Of a stretch of DNA of 64,000 bases, positions 11,887-24,700 are shown piece after piece. Location: assembly GCA_013399015.1 (NCBI GenBank), contig VWZX01001164.1, positions 620,001-684,000 on the forward strand, in the 5' to 3' direction. Both the position numbers and the translations under genes were made by a program. The notes below the pieces were generated by a model. The model saw nothing but the letters and a program-made list of their open reading frames with translations. It did no database searches and was not told where the DNA came from. Source of the stretch: Galbula dea (taxonomy: Eukaryota > Chordata > Aves > Piciformes > Galbulidae). Every line of letters begins with the position of its first letter. Position 1 is the first letter of the stretch.

Positions 11887-12411
11887 TGTCAGGACCCTGA
11901 GGGCACCACTAGGCCTCACTGGCCCAGATCAGCCTCCTCAGGGTAGTCTCCCCTGCCCACAGACAGAACACCACTTCAGCCTGCAGGGCTATCAGCTCTG
12001 CCTCAGCAACACCACAGCAAGACCCATCTCCAGCTCCTCACAGCTGGGCCCTGCCCAGCCATGAGCCCTGCTTGAGCCAGGCCCGCCCACATCCTGGCCC
12101 ATCCCTATCCCCAGGGAGATGCCCAAAGGTTGGGGGTGGGGTTGCTCCTTTTCTGGCTGAGGGCGGGACAGGCCCTGGCTGCCAGGCCTTGACCTAATGT
12201 CCCAGGGGGCCTCCATGCTCTAGACCGTATGGAGGCCTTGACCTGCACAGGGCTTTGGTGTTGAACAATAAAGCAAGGAGGCTACATGTTGTAGGTTGCA
12301 GAATATGTCAGACCCACAAAATGGTGTCTGTTTCTTCCTCATCTCCTTATGAAACCTTGTAGGCTCAGACTGGGAGTTCAACTGTGCGCACTCACAACCT
12401 TCCTGCAGACA
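11887..12411 (+). mobile_element. Putative solo LTR of an endogenous retrovirus
   Basis: A sharply GC-rich 525-bp block sits in AT-rich surroundings. It begins TGTC and ends GACA, a perfect 4-bp terminal inverted repeat of the TG...CA type found on retroviral LTRs. The flanks are CTTAAG (11881-11886) and GTTAAG (12412-12417): a 6-bp target-site duplication with one mismatch, or an exact 5-bp TTAAG if the right edge shifts by one base. An AATAAA at 12267-12272 stands about three quarters of the way in, consistent with a U3-R-U5 order on the plus strand. No TATA box is obvious. No internal retroviral genes adjoin it, so it is probably a solo LTR left by recombination. Short open frames on its minus strand (11992-12216, 12220-12468) are not considered genes. 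I cannot name the family. Confidence 0.55.
12267..12272 (+). promoter_or_regulatory. LTR poly(A) signal AATAAA
   Basis: This is the only AATAAA in the putative LTR, at about position 381 of 525, followed about 15 nt later by CTACATG, a plausible cleavage region. It supports plus-strand orientation. Confidence 0.45.
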
Positions 12412-12417
12412 GTTAAG

Positions 12418-15400
12418 AAGTGCTGCTTCTCCACTAGGACTAATACAGAGGCAATGTAAGTAAAACATAATCTTCTGCTAATTTCTAAGGGTTTCAGTCA
12501 AGCCCCTTAACTCTATGCATTATATTCACTCCTCCTCTCTGCTCACTTCAATCTCCTCAAAATTACCACTCATAGCTTAATGAATAAGCACTATAGCCTT
12601 AAATGCTGAAGGAGGAAGATTACAGAGTGAATGCAAGGAAGGAGTTCTAGTGTGTTGCCTTATTTCTGATGCTTTATTTTTGGTGAATAGAACAATAACC
12701 AATAAGAACTGCTAGGGATAGCACAAGAGATATGGACAGGTGCTTACTTGTGACTCTTCAAAGGGCATTTATTACCTTAAATATTCTGTGATTGTAGTTT
12801 TGGTTGGGGGTTGGTGGCTCTAGCCCATTTGTATGGGTATCCAATTACAACTCAAATATTTGCACTTGACAGCAGTTTTAGACTACATAGTTAAATGAAA
12901 AATAAATCAAATACAGTACATACTGTAATAACAATCAGTCTTAAGAGAATTTTTTGAAGAACAACTTCTGACCCACCAGGATTATTAAACATCCCATAGC
13001 ATTTTTTTGTGAGATTAGTCACAGTGTCTTTTCTGAAACTCAATTTATATTATTACATTCTGCCTCCATAAATTGCCCTATGGTATCAACTGAATATAGT
13101 ATTCTTCTGTCACATATTATTGTAGGAAGTTAAAAAGCTGTCATATACCACCTCAGAAATTGATCCACTTTGCTAGAATGTAATGCAGTTCTATTACAAA
13201 ATTTGGAACATTTGCAAGAGAATCCATTATTTTTTTCAGGGCTTCTTGGTGTCCTCATCTGCATCAATGAATATAGAAATTATATGTATTAGTATTTTGC
13301 AAAGGCGCTAATTTCCAGAGATTGTCCCTTAGGACTGTCCACAGAAGAAGGAAAACCATACATTTCCATTTGTGTGTGTGCCTAAGTACCTGTACCAGCA
13401 AAGAGCCAAGTTTCTAGTTTTTCAAATTCTCTCTTTGTTTCACATGAAATGACTGCATTTTAGATGAAGGTTCCAAAATATTATTCACTTAATACATTTT
13501 GTTTCTTGGCAAGTCTTGCAGGTGATGCAATAAATGTCACTCCTTCCTTTTACTCAATATCAATCAAGCAGATCATTCTCCTTCTTTAAGTCTTTTCTTA
13601 CTGAGAGGACAGCCAGTAGCCCTGCTCCTCTTGGTTATTATGTATCTCATTATGTGTTTGCCAGAATGGGGTTATAAACCTAGCGCAAGATTCAAGTGTG
13701 AGTAACTACATTCTGCCTAGCTAAATTCCCACTGCAGTTTCATTTGGGTGCAGTATATTCCTTCATTTCCTGCTCTCAGGCCTGTTCTAGCATCTATTGA
13801 AATTAATGGAAAGTTCTCAAAGACATTGGTGAAGGAAAATGTCCATAAACTATGGTGTAATTCTTTTGTGGTATTAAACAGCTTGAGTTGGCATGAGCAG
13901 ACTCTGTATCTTATTTTGAATTGCTTGCACTGTATATCTTTACCAGTTTGGAAAACTCTTCACATCTCATCAACATTATGTGTATTTTCAAATGGCAATC
14001 TGAATATAATTCAAGTGGCAAATGTATATAACAAATGGCAATTACCACGTTATGTTTCTACTCGTATTGGAAACATAATATCTGTTAAATTTACAGATAT
14101 GTATAGTTGATTCTGGAAATTCTGTTCAGTGTCATTTGTGGATGTGTGCAGAAGAAAATAGAAATTATTAAGTTGTTCAAAAATTGAATTCAAGTCTTTT
14201 GAACCCCAGATCAATATCTAAACTGCAATATTCCATGGCACCTCATCAAGGAGTGAATGCAGTTGCAAGTAATAATGCCCTGTACTTTGCTAGCAAACTT
14301 TGGATTTTTTGTAAAATATGTTTGTGCTTTAATAATATTTCTAGAGTTAAAAAGTGCAAGTTAAAAAGGGTTAGAATCCTTCTCACTTGTCTCTATGAAG
14401 TTCCTGGGAGAAGACAAAGAGAACATACCTCAGTGAACAGCTCAAAACAAAGACAGACCAAATGAGGAAGGTAATTCAGGCCTGAGCCTTCCTAATGATT
14501 TTGGGGGTGCTCAGGCCCATCTTTAACCAGAACTGATTTTGTTAAGTGTTTTCATAAAGCAAGAGTCACTGTCTAATGAAACTAGATGGCTCCAGGCTGG
14601 AATATATTTGATACGGTTGTTCCCACCTTCTTTTATCTTGATGATTATGTTTTATAACTTATTCCATTCATTCTCCTTCTTTACAAGTTTTGATCATACT
14701 CTCACGAGCCAGGCCCAGACCAGGCCATCTCTTTATTCCTCCAATGTCTGTCACATACTTTTAACCTTGGCCTGAGCTATTGTCTTAGAAATTACTAGTA
14801 TCCTAAATACAGAACATTCCTTTTCTTTGGCCTTAGACAAAACCAGGAGTAGAGCTGGTATAAATGTCTGTGATGACAGCTTCATACTGTTTCTCAGAAA
14901 ACAGCAGCTAAAGCAGTCTAGAGAATCTCAACAACTCAATTCTGTGATTCTTACTGTGGTAGCAGGAGGTCATTTTAATTCAAGAGCAAAACCAACAGAA
15001 TCTTTCAGTATCACATACTACTTTTCTAATAATTTTTAAATCCTCTAAATCAGAAGTGTAGTACAGGTAAGCGAGCTGCTAAAAACCCTTCTGATAAGAA
15101 AGATGGTTTTATTTATTTATTTTTTGAATGTTTTTACAGCTTGCTAGATTCCTAACCTAGGGCAAGTTTAATTAAAGTCAATGAAGCAGTTTAAAGTGAA
15201 GAAAAAAGGCAGCATTAGAAAAAGTGTTGATTGTTTCCTAATTATGCTGTGGACTGTCTCTGTACTGGATTCGTGCCTTTTTAACTCTAGATTAAGCCAC
15301 TGATACATGGCCAAGTACAAAGGAGATCTGGGAGATTCCTTCATAAAATTTCCTTACCAGTCATTGCTCTAGATATCTTAGCACCCTTGTCACATGATCC

Positions 15401-15975
15401 ATTTCACTGCTTTTTGTCAATAGTTGGACAAGGTGGATTTTATTTTCTGAAGATTGTAACAATAGAGTATCATGTCATGTAGGAAAGTTTTGCATTTATA
15501 GTTTGAAAACCTTTTGATTTATGAATCCTATCCTCAAAGACCAAACCTGCATGATACTATTGAAGTGTTCAGATTCACCTTGTACTGAGGAATACCAGTG
15601 AATATGAAGGATAATAGTTGTTGTAAATATTGCTCTGAACCTGCAGAAGGTCTTAGTAGGATTCTGTTTTCACGTGCCTACAATACAAATAGCACCTGTC
15701 TTACCATCAGTGGATAATGATCTGCCAGCTGCATGTTGCCTCCAGTCATTCCTTCCAAACATTTCCTAACCTTATACAGGGAATGGGCAGTCCATGTTCC
15801 TGACAGGTGATCATCAGCCAGTTTGATATCTGACACTTGTTTGTTTTAGTAGAACCAACATCTCTTTTGGAAGAGACACTTTCTAGAGCTCATCTTGAGG
15901 TACCAGTGAAGCTCAAAAGAGGTTATGATAGGATACTTGACTGTCCCAAGATAGCAGTCCAACATCTCAGGACAA
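12418..15975. other. Non-coding, no recognised element
   Basis: AT-rich DNA with short TG and T runs. The longest open frame (13748-14110, 120 codons) has an AT-driven composition and no motif. I see no repeat ends. Confidence 0.55.
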
Positions 15976-16172
15976 CATAGCATCATTTATATTGCAAAGA
16001 TCATCAAGTCCAACTGTAAACCTAACACTGCCAAAACTATGTCCCCAAGTGCCATGTCTAAATGTCTTTTAAATACCTCCAGAGACAGTGACTCAACTGT
16101 TTCCCTGGGCAACCTCTTCCATGGCTTGACAACCCTTTTGGCGAAGAAATTGTTACTAATATCTTTCCCTCC
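15976..16172 (-). mobile_element. CR1 LINE fragment, older CR1-Y/X-like type
   Basis: Read on the plus strand, the segment shows a decayed 'catagcatcattta', then GATCATCAAGTCCAACTGTA, AACCTAACACTGCC, 'ctttTAAATACCTCCAGAGA', 'CCTGGGCAACCTCTTCCA', 'tTGACAACCCTTTTGGCGAA' and 'gaaatt.ttactaatat'. These are the reverse complement of the ORF2 C-terminus and 3' UTR of old avian CR1 subfamilies. The 'aggttggaaaagacc' block is missing next to the 3' terminus, an internal deletion. Divergence is visibly higher than in the other CR1 copies, so this is the oldest insertion here. Confidence 0.85.
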
Positions 16173-18185
16173 CTTCTGTTAGATGCAGTGTCATGCTTTG
16201 GCCTTTCGGATACATCCCAGGTCATCTCATCTCACCTACCAGAGATGAGGCATCCAATTTGTGCTGTAGCCATCTCATCCAGAAATTTACCTTGCAGTTT
16301 TATACTTTCAAATCCATTTGCATGTCAATAAGTACTCCCACTGAACTGTTACAAAAAAGCATACATCTGTTATGCCAGCTATACTCTCAATGACAAATCA
16401 GCTTTTATAGCCTGCTGTAAGTCCCCTTTGTTCAGAACTATACATTAAATAATGCTTATATTATAACTTTTACTCCTTTGTTTTATTTTAGATGATTTAT
16501 TGAATCTGCAAAATCTTTCCATCAAGATTTTGGCCTGATGAGTGTCTGTAGGCTTCCTTAAATTAGAGCAGGTACCTTAGGTTTTGCACTTGTGAAATTC
16601 TGAATTGTCCCATCATTCTTCATCACCATTTTAATGGGCATATTTATGGCCCTGATGAATTAAGAGTCTGCTTGGCAAGATGCAGTAAACTAAGCATGAG
16701 CTTTGAGTGGGCTTGTTGATAGAGTTCACTAGAGGAATGTAACATGTACAGAGGAGTTGAAATGCTCCTAGCAGTGCATTTTTCCTATGAGAAACTCACT
16801 AAATGCTCGCAGACTTGAAGGCTACAAATGAAATATTTCGCAACTTCTAGAGAGACAACGAAAGCATTTCACATTTATTTTGCAGACAATCAATTTAGTA
16901 ATCAGATTATTTTTGTAGAAATGATAACTTATTTATAATTGCAAGTCATTTAAGTTGTGTGGTCAAGCATTCTTTATTTAGAGGATGGCCTTGGAATCCT
17001 AAGTCAGCTTCCCTCAGGTATATGTTACAACAGCATCCTTATGTACAAATCACGTATTATTTTTGCCTCATTTTGTGCACAAGAGCAGTGATTCTCAGGG
17101 AATAGGGAAGGTGTTGAATAGTTCAACTTAATTCCTAGTCTGTGGTCTTAGGCCTTATTTATTGCCCACTGTGCCAGCTAATGGCATGTGCAGTCCAAGA
17201 CTGCACGGCATGTGAAATTACTAATTTCCTTTTAGTGTTTTCAGTGACATTCTTCATTATAGAAGTATCTGAATACTTCCACAATGAGTTTTGTCTGTAT
17301 GGGGGAGCCAAGAATATTATCCCCATTTTATAGCTGGGGAAGTGTAAATGAGCTGAGCAGTAGTAAGAAGTCAACATGACTAAAGCTCATCCTGGCACTG
17401 TTTTTTAAATTTGTATCTTCTCATGATATTGCATGTTCTTATGGTCCTGTATTATATGTAAGGGTAAATAGAATTTTGACTTTTTGTCTTTCTATCATTC
17501 ATTATGTGGACTCTTTCTATTACACCATCCTTTATTTGGGCAGTTTCTGTCTTTTTAATCTTTGCATATTGGGATTTCCCTTTAAGCCCTCAGCATTTTC
17601 ACTGCTGTATGTAGACATTTCTGCTTTAGAGAGAGCAAGATAAAAATTCTGTTTAATTACCCATTAAAAAAAAAAACCACCTGGAATATATGTATCTGAA
17701 AGATATCTTTTTAAAAGAAAATAGATTCCACAAAATGACTACAACATGGACAGCATCAGGGCTGACTTACTTGGTCCTAGGACTGAGTAATCCCTTTGAG
17801 GGACAATGAAAGTGCATGCCATTAGCCAAGTTTAACAGAGGATGGTACTTAACATTCATTTTGTTGCTGATGGTTTTATGAAACGAAATTCTGACTGCTG
17901 AAAATTAGACTAAGGAAATTGAGCTTAGTTTGGACAGACCACTGGAGGGTATGAAATGGTCCTTTGCAATGAATGGGACTTGATTTAAACAGTCATGCAT
18001 CAAAATACAAAGAGCATATTCCATAGCTAAGCCACTCACTGAATATTGATTATTTGGACTGGCATTCACTTATGTGAGAACTTTATATATTTAGATTGGA
18101 AATATCAATTCCAGCAGTAGGCATATAATATGAAGTAACACAAGATGCAGATTTGCTAATAAGTTGGATCACTGTGCTCCTGCAG
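16173..18185. other. Non-coding, no recognised element
   Basis: AT-rich. The overlapping frames at 17142-17333 and 17159-17377 lie on opposite strands and have no signature. An A11 run occurs near 17667. Confidence 0.55.
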
Positions 18186-18284
18186 CCTGGGCAAAGCATG
18201 ATATTGATGGTGATTAGAAAATGGTGTTCACAACTGTGAAAATTAAACAAAGGGTCTTAACCATTTGGGGTTATCTAGATGAAG
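18186..18284 (+). ncRNA. Candidate 99-nt non-coding exon
   Basis: The acceptor GTGCTCCTGCAG (ending 18185) and the near-perfect donor AAG|GTAAGT (exon end 18284) enclose 99 nt. Every forward frame contains a stop, so it is not protein coding. It could be a long non-coding RNA exon or a chance pair of splice-like sites; I have no transcript evidence. Confidence 0.2.
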
Positions 18285-21176
18285 GTAAGTCCCTGAGCAA
18301 CTGTAGAATTTTCAGTGACAGGCCTTGGTACATTTTTTTTTTTTTCTGCCTTGCAGTGAGTATTTTCTTTTCCAAAACAGTACAAATTTGGATGCTGAAT
18401 CATGCTTTGCTGTTCTGTCACCATGCATCACTGTGATCACATGGTGGCTAATGGCGCATGGCCTGAGTGCAACACCACTGTTCCAAAACAGATCAACTAC
18501 TAAACTGATAGGCAGTATAATGAGAAACTCCTGCTGACAGCAGGTAATTCTATTTTATCTGAGAATAATTCGCTGAGTAGATAATTGGTGAATTCCCAAT
18601 GGGAGAAAACTTGATTCTGTCTGAGCATAGGTTACCAAATGTACCACCATAAAATAATTGATTTTGTGATATATCAAGTAGGGACATATTTGAGACTACT
18701 GAACTTTTCACTTAGGGCCTCAGGGTGAGCTTTAACCCAGCTCCCAAAGGTGAAGAACCAGTGCTTGACATGTGTGGGGTTTTGCACTCTTAACAGCCTC
18801 TTTAACTTTCATTTGCTCCGATTAATCTACTTTCACCAAGATCTAGATGTGCACAGAGTCTCATTAAGATGGTTGAGTTGTCATTGGAGATAATCACCAA
18901 AGGAATGTGTTACAAAAGGAGTAAAAAAGTATCTCTGAAAAGTCTGAACATTTTTTTATGCTGTTGTTTTAGTGAAGAGGCTTTGGATGCTGATAGGAAA
19001 GTTACTATAGCTATAGGGCACATTTAATTGCATTTTAGAAACTTCTTTTAATCCTATAATAACAAAAATTAAATCAGAGCAGACATTTTTTTTTTGTTGC
19101 CAGAAGAAGGTAGTAAAAGGGTAAAGAAATAATTGTTAGTTCTGAGAATATAATTAGCAACTTTAATGCTTTAATCTAAAAAATGCATATTTTGAGCCTG
19201 GGTGAATGATTAAAGAAAAGATATTGAAAGCCTTTGAAATTTCTAACTGTTTGTTTTTAATTGTAAATTATGATCACTATAATTAGCTCATTTAGTACAT
19301 TTATAACGTAAACAAATATGAATATACAGAAGTTCAGTGATATATATGAGGGCAAATAAGAGCAACATTGTGACCCTGGGCTCTATTTATTAAGCCTTTC
19401 TTGTAGCGTTTGGCACTGCTTCATTCTTTCTTACTGGGTTGGGTTTTAGTTGGGTTTTTTTTCCCCTTTTTTCCTGGAAGATAAAAGAAAGTAGTACATA
19501 ATACTTGCAGGTCTCTGCTGAGGTCTTAAGGCATCTGGAACTACACCGAAGAAAAGACAGTTAGAAATCTGGTCCCTTTGGGGTTTCATTTAACCCTCAC
19601 TCCAGAGCTTCCTTACTGCTAGAGTAGTTTAAAAAGTACTACTGTTTTCTTAAACACTAGATTGTTAATACTGAGCAATTATATCAACTGGAGGTGATAC
19701 AATGTTTCAGATAGACTTACCTCTTTCCATAGCTAGCTATCTGCAGAAATGCAGTGTGTCTGATAGTGGCTTTTCTGTTTCCTGGTGAAGCAGTTGATGT
19801 AGCATCCTGGTACTGGATTTTAGAAATCTGCTTCTTTCCTGGTATGCATGCTGCCCTACACATCCCTCAGTAACGTATGTGAACAGGAGCTTCCTGGCTA
19901 AGACTCTCTGCATGTTCATGGAAACACTTAATGAGTAGCAGGATGTTTGGATGTTTTTCTATCAGCAAGTTCAAAGATTAAAATTTGGGGTTTAGTCTCA
20001 CCCTTATTTTTATAAAAAAGGCATCTTTTGTTACATTTCCAGAGCTCAGTTATCATGCTGCGACACACTGCATCCAGCTCTGATAAGTCATGGAAAGTTA
20101 TGATTAGTTAAGCTCCTTATGAATAGAGAAGGCTTCCCTGAAGGTTGAAACTGGCCTCTAACTTGATATTTTAAATCATTGTTGAAGTGTTTTGACTAGG
20201 CTGCCTTTGTGTACACTAAACAGTTTAAGGGTTACTTTTTAATACAGTGGTGCCTGTTTTATGATGTACACTTGCTGTGGATTGAATGTTGTTCTGTTCA
20301 TCACTGCCAGCTGTCTCCTTGGGATGCTCTAGTAACTAAGTTATTTTATCTCAGGGGAGTGAATTGTCAATAACAAGCAAATAATAACTTTTATTCTGAA
20401 TTCTCAAGATTCAAAAAACCCCTCTTCTTCTGTCATACTTCCCCTGTAATGTAAAATGTATTGTGAGGTTTAGTTGCTGTATTCCTGCACTGTGAGCCTT
20501 CAGGAGTTAAAATGTTTATAGCATGAAACAAAGGTAGAAGAGGTACATATTGCAGCAGTGTATTCACTGTAGTCTGTGGCAGTTTTTTAGCTGAAGGAAG
20601 TGCTCCTTGGTTATTACAGCTGTCACAGTGACATCTGATACTTCAGTATCAGTGATTGCCTCACCCACCACATGACCCAGATCACTACGTTATTCTCTGT
20701 CCACTATTAAACTGTGAAAGGTCTTGGCCCTCCAGGTGCTGTTTCAAGTCTGAAATAGCAACTTGTCTGTCATACTATCTCTGCCTAACTTAATGCTTAA
20801 GGACCCAGCAAAAATGTTTAATGTAGACAGGGTCTCATATAGCAACAAAGCAAAGAATGTGTCTTATGTCTGTTGTCATGGCTAATGCAGAGCAAGAGGA
20901 CTGAGTATGCATAGGTTATTTAAAATGAGCAAACTTTCAAGTGACTTTGTGGCTTAAATCTCAGCAATGATAGTTTTTCCATTTCATTTCTGCTTTGGGG
21001 AACACACTTGCTTCTTGAAAGTCCTGAGAGGTATCATGAGATTTCCCACAGGAGTGGGGGTGTATAATAGCATGATAATTTGAATGACTCAAACCTGGAA
21101 AATTCCAAAATCTTATCATACAAAATTTCAGATCCAAAGTAGATCTTTACTGAATTTTTGCTTTTCTTTCCACAGC
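18285..21176. other. Non-coding, no recognised element
   Basis: AT-rich sequence with a T13 run near 18332 and T-rich tracts near 19090 and 19455. No gene, RNA or transposon was recognised. Confidence 0.55.
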
Positions 21177-21665
21177 AGGGAAAACCAAGCCAAGATTCTT
21201 CTCCCCCTTTACTCTACCCTGGTGAGGCCCCATCTGGAATATTGTGTCCCGTTCTGGGCCCCTCAGTTTAAGAAGGACAGGGAACTGCTTGAAAGAGTCC
21301 AGCATAGAGCCACAGAGATGGTGAAAGGGGTGGAACATCTTCTTTCTGAGGAAAGGCTGAGGGAGCTGGGTCTCTTTAGCTTGGAGAAGAGGAGACTAGG
21401 GAGTGACCTCATTTATGCTTTTAAATATGTGAAGGGTGAGTGTCAGGAGGGTGGGGTCAAGCTCTTCTCAGTGGAGTCCAGTGACAGGACAAGGGGCAAT
21501 GGCTGTAAGCTGAAGCATAGGAGGTTCCTTGTGAATAGAAGAAAATATTTTTTCCCAGTTCAGGTGCCAGAGCACTGGCACAGACTGCCCAGAGAGGTTG
21601 GGGAGTCTCCTTCTATGGAGATATTCAAAACCCATATGGACGCGCTTCTGTGTGACCTGGTCTAG
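21177..21665 (+). pseudogene. CR1 ORF2 C-terminal fragment (reverse transcriptase polyprotein)
   Basis: ORF2 of CR1 encodes an endonuclease and reverse transcriptase that copies the element's RNA at the insertion site; only the region after the catalytic RT core is left here. The open frame starts at 21084, but CR1-like sequence begins at about residue 32. Recognisable CR1 blocks follow in order: [76 protein letters not shown], and [20 protein letters not shown] near the end. There are no internal stops or frameshifts over about 160 codons. Endonuclease and RT catalytic motifs are absent, so it is a dead fragment. Confidence 0.93.
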
Positions 21666-21747
21666 GGAATCCTGCTGTGGCAGGGGGGGTGGACTAGATG
21701 ATCTTTTGAGGTCCCTTCCAACTCCTAACATTCTGTGATTCTGTGAA
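21177..21747 (+). mobile_element. CR1 LINE, 5'-truncated, best preserved copy
   Basis: This is a 571-bp 3' fragment of a CR1 retrotransposon: the C-terminal ORF2 segment (to the TAG ending at 21665) followed by the complete 3' UTR. The UTR carries 'ggactagatgatc', GGTCCCTTCCAACTC and the terminal octamer repeat ATTCTGTG ATTCTGTG. The coding part is uninterrupted, which marks this as one of the younger copies in the window. The 5' truncation point, near the start of 'cagggaaaacc', is where the CR1-like reading begins. Confidence 0.95.
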
Positions 21748-24700
21748 TAAGCAAAAATAGGTCATAGAAATCTAGTTAAAAAGCCTAAAGCTATAAACCA
21801 AACTCCAAAATTATGTAGTTGAAATGAAAAGAACTTCCCGGGATGCACATTTCCCCTCTTTAGTAAGTCCCTTACTTGTGGTAAGATTAATTTAAAATTT
21901 GCCTAACCTAGGCAACGTGAATGACTTAGACTTTCCTATGCAAATAGATAAGGCCTATCAGACCCTCATCATTTTTAGGAATAAGGTATTGGAAAAGATT
22001 CTGTACTTATGATAACAGAGCAGGCCTAACTCTCTATTGCAGTGTACATTGTACAAGATTTGACATAGTGGTTGTCAGATGTTTCCAGCCCTGAATGCTT
22101 ATCTTTTTTAGCCCTAAACTGTTCTTAAATTCATGTGAACTTGACAGCCAAGAATTGGGGTTTGTATATTGAAATTCAGCTGCATCTGGATTGTGCCAGA
22201 AATTAAGTACATGTAATGTTGAAGTAATAAAGAGGTTGGATAATCAGCTTCTGTATTTTTTTTTGAGTGATTTTAGGTTCTTAAAAGTAGTTTTACAAAA
22301 ATATTTTTTTTGCTTTGATGGACGTGCTTGTAAGCATCTAACCTGTAAATCCTCTAACGCAGAGGCAAAGGTACTTCTTTGCAGAGTGTTTCTGGTCACC
22401 TTTGCTAAGGTTGTGCTGACTTTCTTACAGTGACCCCATGAACACGATCTCTAACAAACACAGCTGCAGCATGTTATATTGGAAAATGTTTTTCTTTGAA
22501 ATAGAACTATCCACATGTATATACCCTCTAGGGTATTTTCTGGTTTGCAGTTGAAAATACCATTTTTTATGGCAGGAAAGGTCCTCTTTTCTTGTTTTCT
22601 CAGAAACATCTCTCCATTTGTAATGATATGCATGAATAATATGTACATATGCATACATAGTGTATATTGTATGTAAGACCCCTCAAATGTGTGACATCAC
22701 AGTTCAGGTTAAAACAAGAAAAGTCCATCCTTTATAGCTAAAACCTTACAAAATGTTATATAGTTGTTAACTAAAGTTATGAAGTTATGTATGTGAAGTT
22801 AAAAGGTTATAAATGCAGTTCTGCTTATCTTAGTGGAAAATCAGATGAGAAATTGTTAGTAGAGTACTTTTAGATGAGTTCTGTGATGAAGATAGACAGG
22901 GATTTAGAGCAAATGCAAAGAGGCAAAGAGAGAAGGGAAGGAATGTATTCCTGAGAGAAAATCTCAGAAACAAATGGAAAAAGTGGGAAAATTATGGTGC
23001 GTCCACTCTGAGCACATTTGCCATTAAGTTGCAACAGGTAGGGCCTTGCTGTCTGTTAAATGAAAAACTACAACTCTGTTGAATAAGGGACACAGATTAA
23101 GCCAGCTGGATTGGAAAAAAAACGTGTTGTCTTTCTATGGAATATCCGTAATGACTGAATGTTCTCCATGCAACCATGATCCATTTGGTGTCTTGATGCA
23201 CTGCTTTTTATACACAATATTTACTGTAATCAGAAATGTCACACAACCAAAACTTGGGGGGCTAGAGATGGGAGTAAGTGGTTCTACCACTTCTGCCAAA
23301 TCTTTAAAATATAAAGAGGAAAAAACCCACTGGTTTATGTTTGTTTTCTTTTGAAACAAAAACAGTTGCTAAAATTCGTCAGTCATTTTTCTGTGGACAA
23401 ACACTACATTTAATGCTGCTGCTGGCAGTTTAAGGATGAAAGGCTTTGAGTATCATGCTCTCTGGAGTATAACTGTGCTTGTTCATTTTTTCTTATGAAA
23501 TTTAGATGTGCTGTTGCAAAGGCTTGGTTTTCACTATGCTTATAAGTTTTCCACAGTGATTATGACTAGGGTCCTTAAATGATACTTTAATTACCATTAT
23601 TCATAGTAATGGCTTGTTAGTAATAATTACTAATAATCTTGATAATCCCCTAAGGAAAAATACTGTAGGTGGAAAGCCACAGAGTGACTTCTTATAACAA
23701 AGAGAGACTCATCCTTGCACCTCCATTGTAATATAACAATTAATTTCCAGTTTTTTTCAAGGGTGATGAAAAGATTTCTGGAAAGACTTCTCTCATACTG
23801 ACCCTCTCTGTCCACCTGAAAGGCCCCCAAAATTGTGGGAGAATGAATAGGCCTCTGCCTTGATTCCTGTGAATAATTTAAGCAGTAAATATAACTTATT
23901 TTCATTCAGCCTTCTGTCTCTCCTTCTCTTTTTCTTCATCTTAATTTTCATGGCCTTTTGTGTTTTCATAAGCCTGGAGAGTGCATGGTAAACAAAATGT
24001 ATAGTATTCATAGCATGGTAGGCAACGTTACCAGAAATTTTTCATAAAACCTCTTTATCATGGGATATGTTGCCAAATATGTATTGGTTTTGTATTCTTA
24101 AATTCACTTTTAAAAATGTCTACACAAAGCTCTGACTGTTTTTATCTACAGTTTTAAAAGAACAATAGTCAAAATGAACAGCATTCCATGATCGTTTAGT
24201 CTTCGGACCCAATAACAAAATCCTTACTTACTTATACAAGTGCTTCTCTGTTCAGTGGTTTGTCCCATATGCAGAATGTGCCTGGAGCTCTTGCACCATA
24301 GAGGCTGAAGAAAGAAATGTTCCTCACTGGCTGGGAAGGCTCCATGCAGATGAAGTAACATCATCCTGAATGGTGTGCTCAGATTTTTTCAGCAAATGTT
24401 TTTTGTCACTACAGAGCTTTATATAATAGCTGTACAGGCAAGAAAGGAAATTAGAAACACAGTTGAGACTGCATCTCATACTTTATAATAGCCTAAAATT
24501 CTCAACTGTTTATTAAAACTAACACCCCTTGTCAGGGCGTTGATCAGAAATTCTCTGCAGTCTCTTTCCTTTGATCTTTCCTGTGATTTTACAAACCACA
24601 GATATTTGTTGCTATTTCTTTATTTAGATTTTTTTATGCCTGGAACACTGAAACTCAAAACTGCTTTCCAATAATGTTACATGATAAGGAGTACTCCTGA

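Noticed and set aside
11992..12468. Pro/Gly-rich minus-strand frames in the GC-rich block
   Set aside because: They are explained by GC-rich composition inside the putative LTR; GC-rich DNA has few stops.
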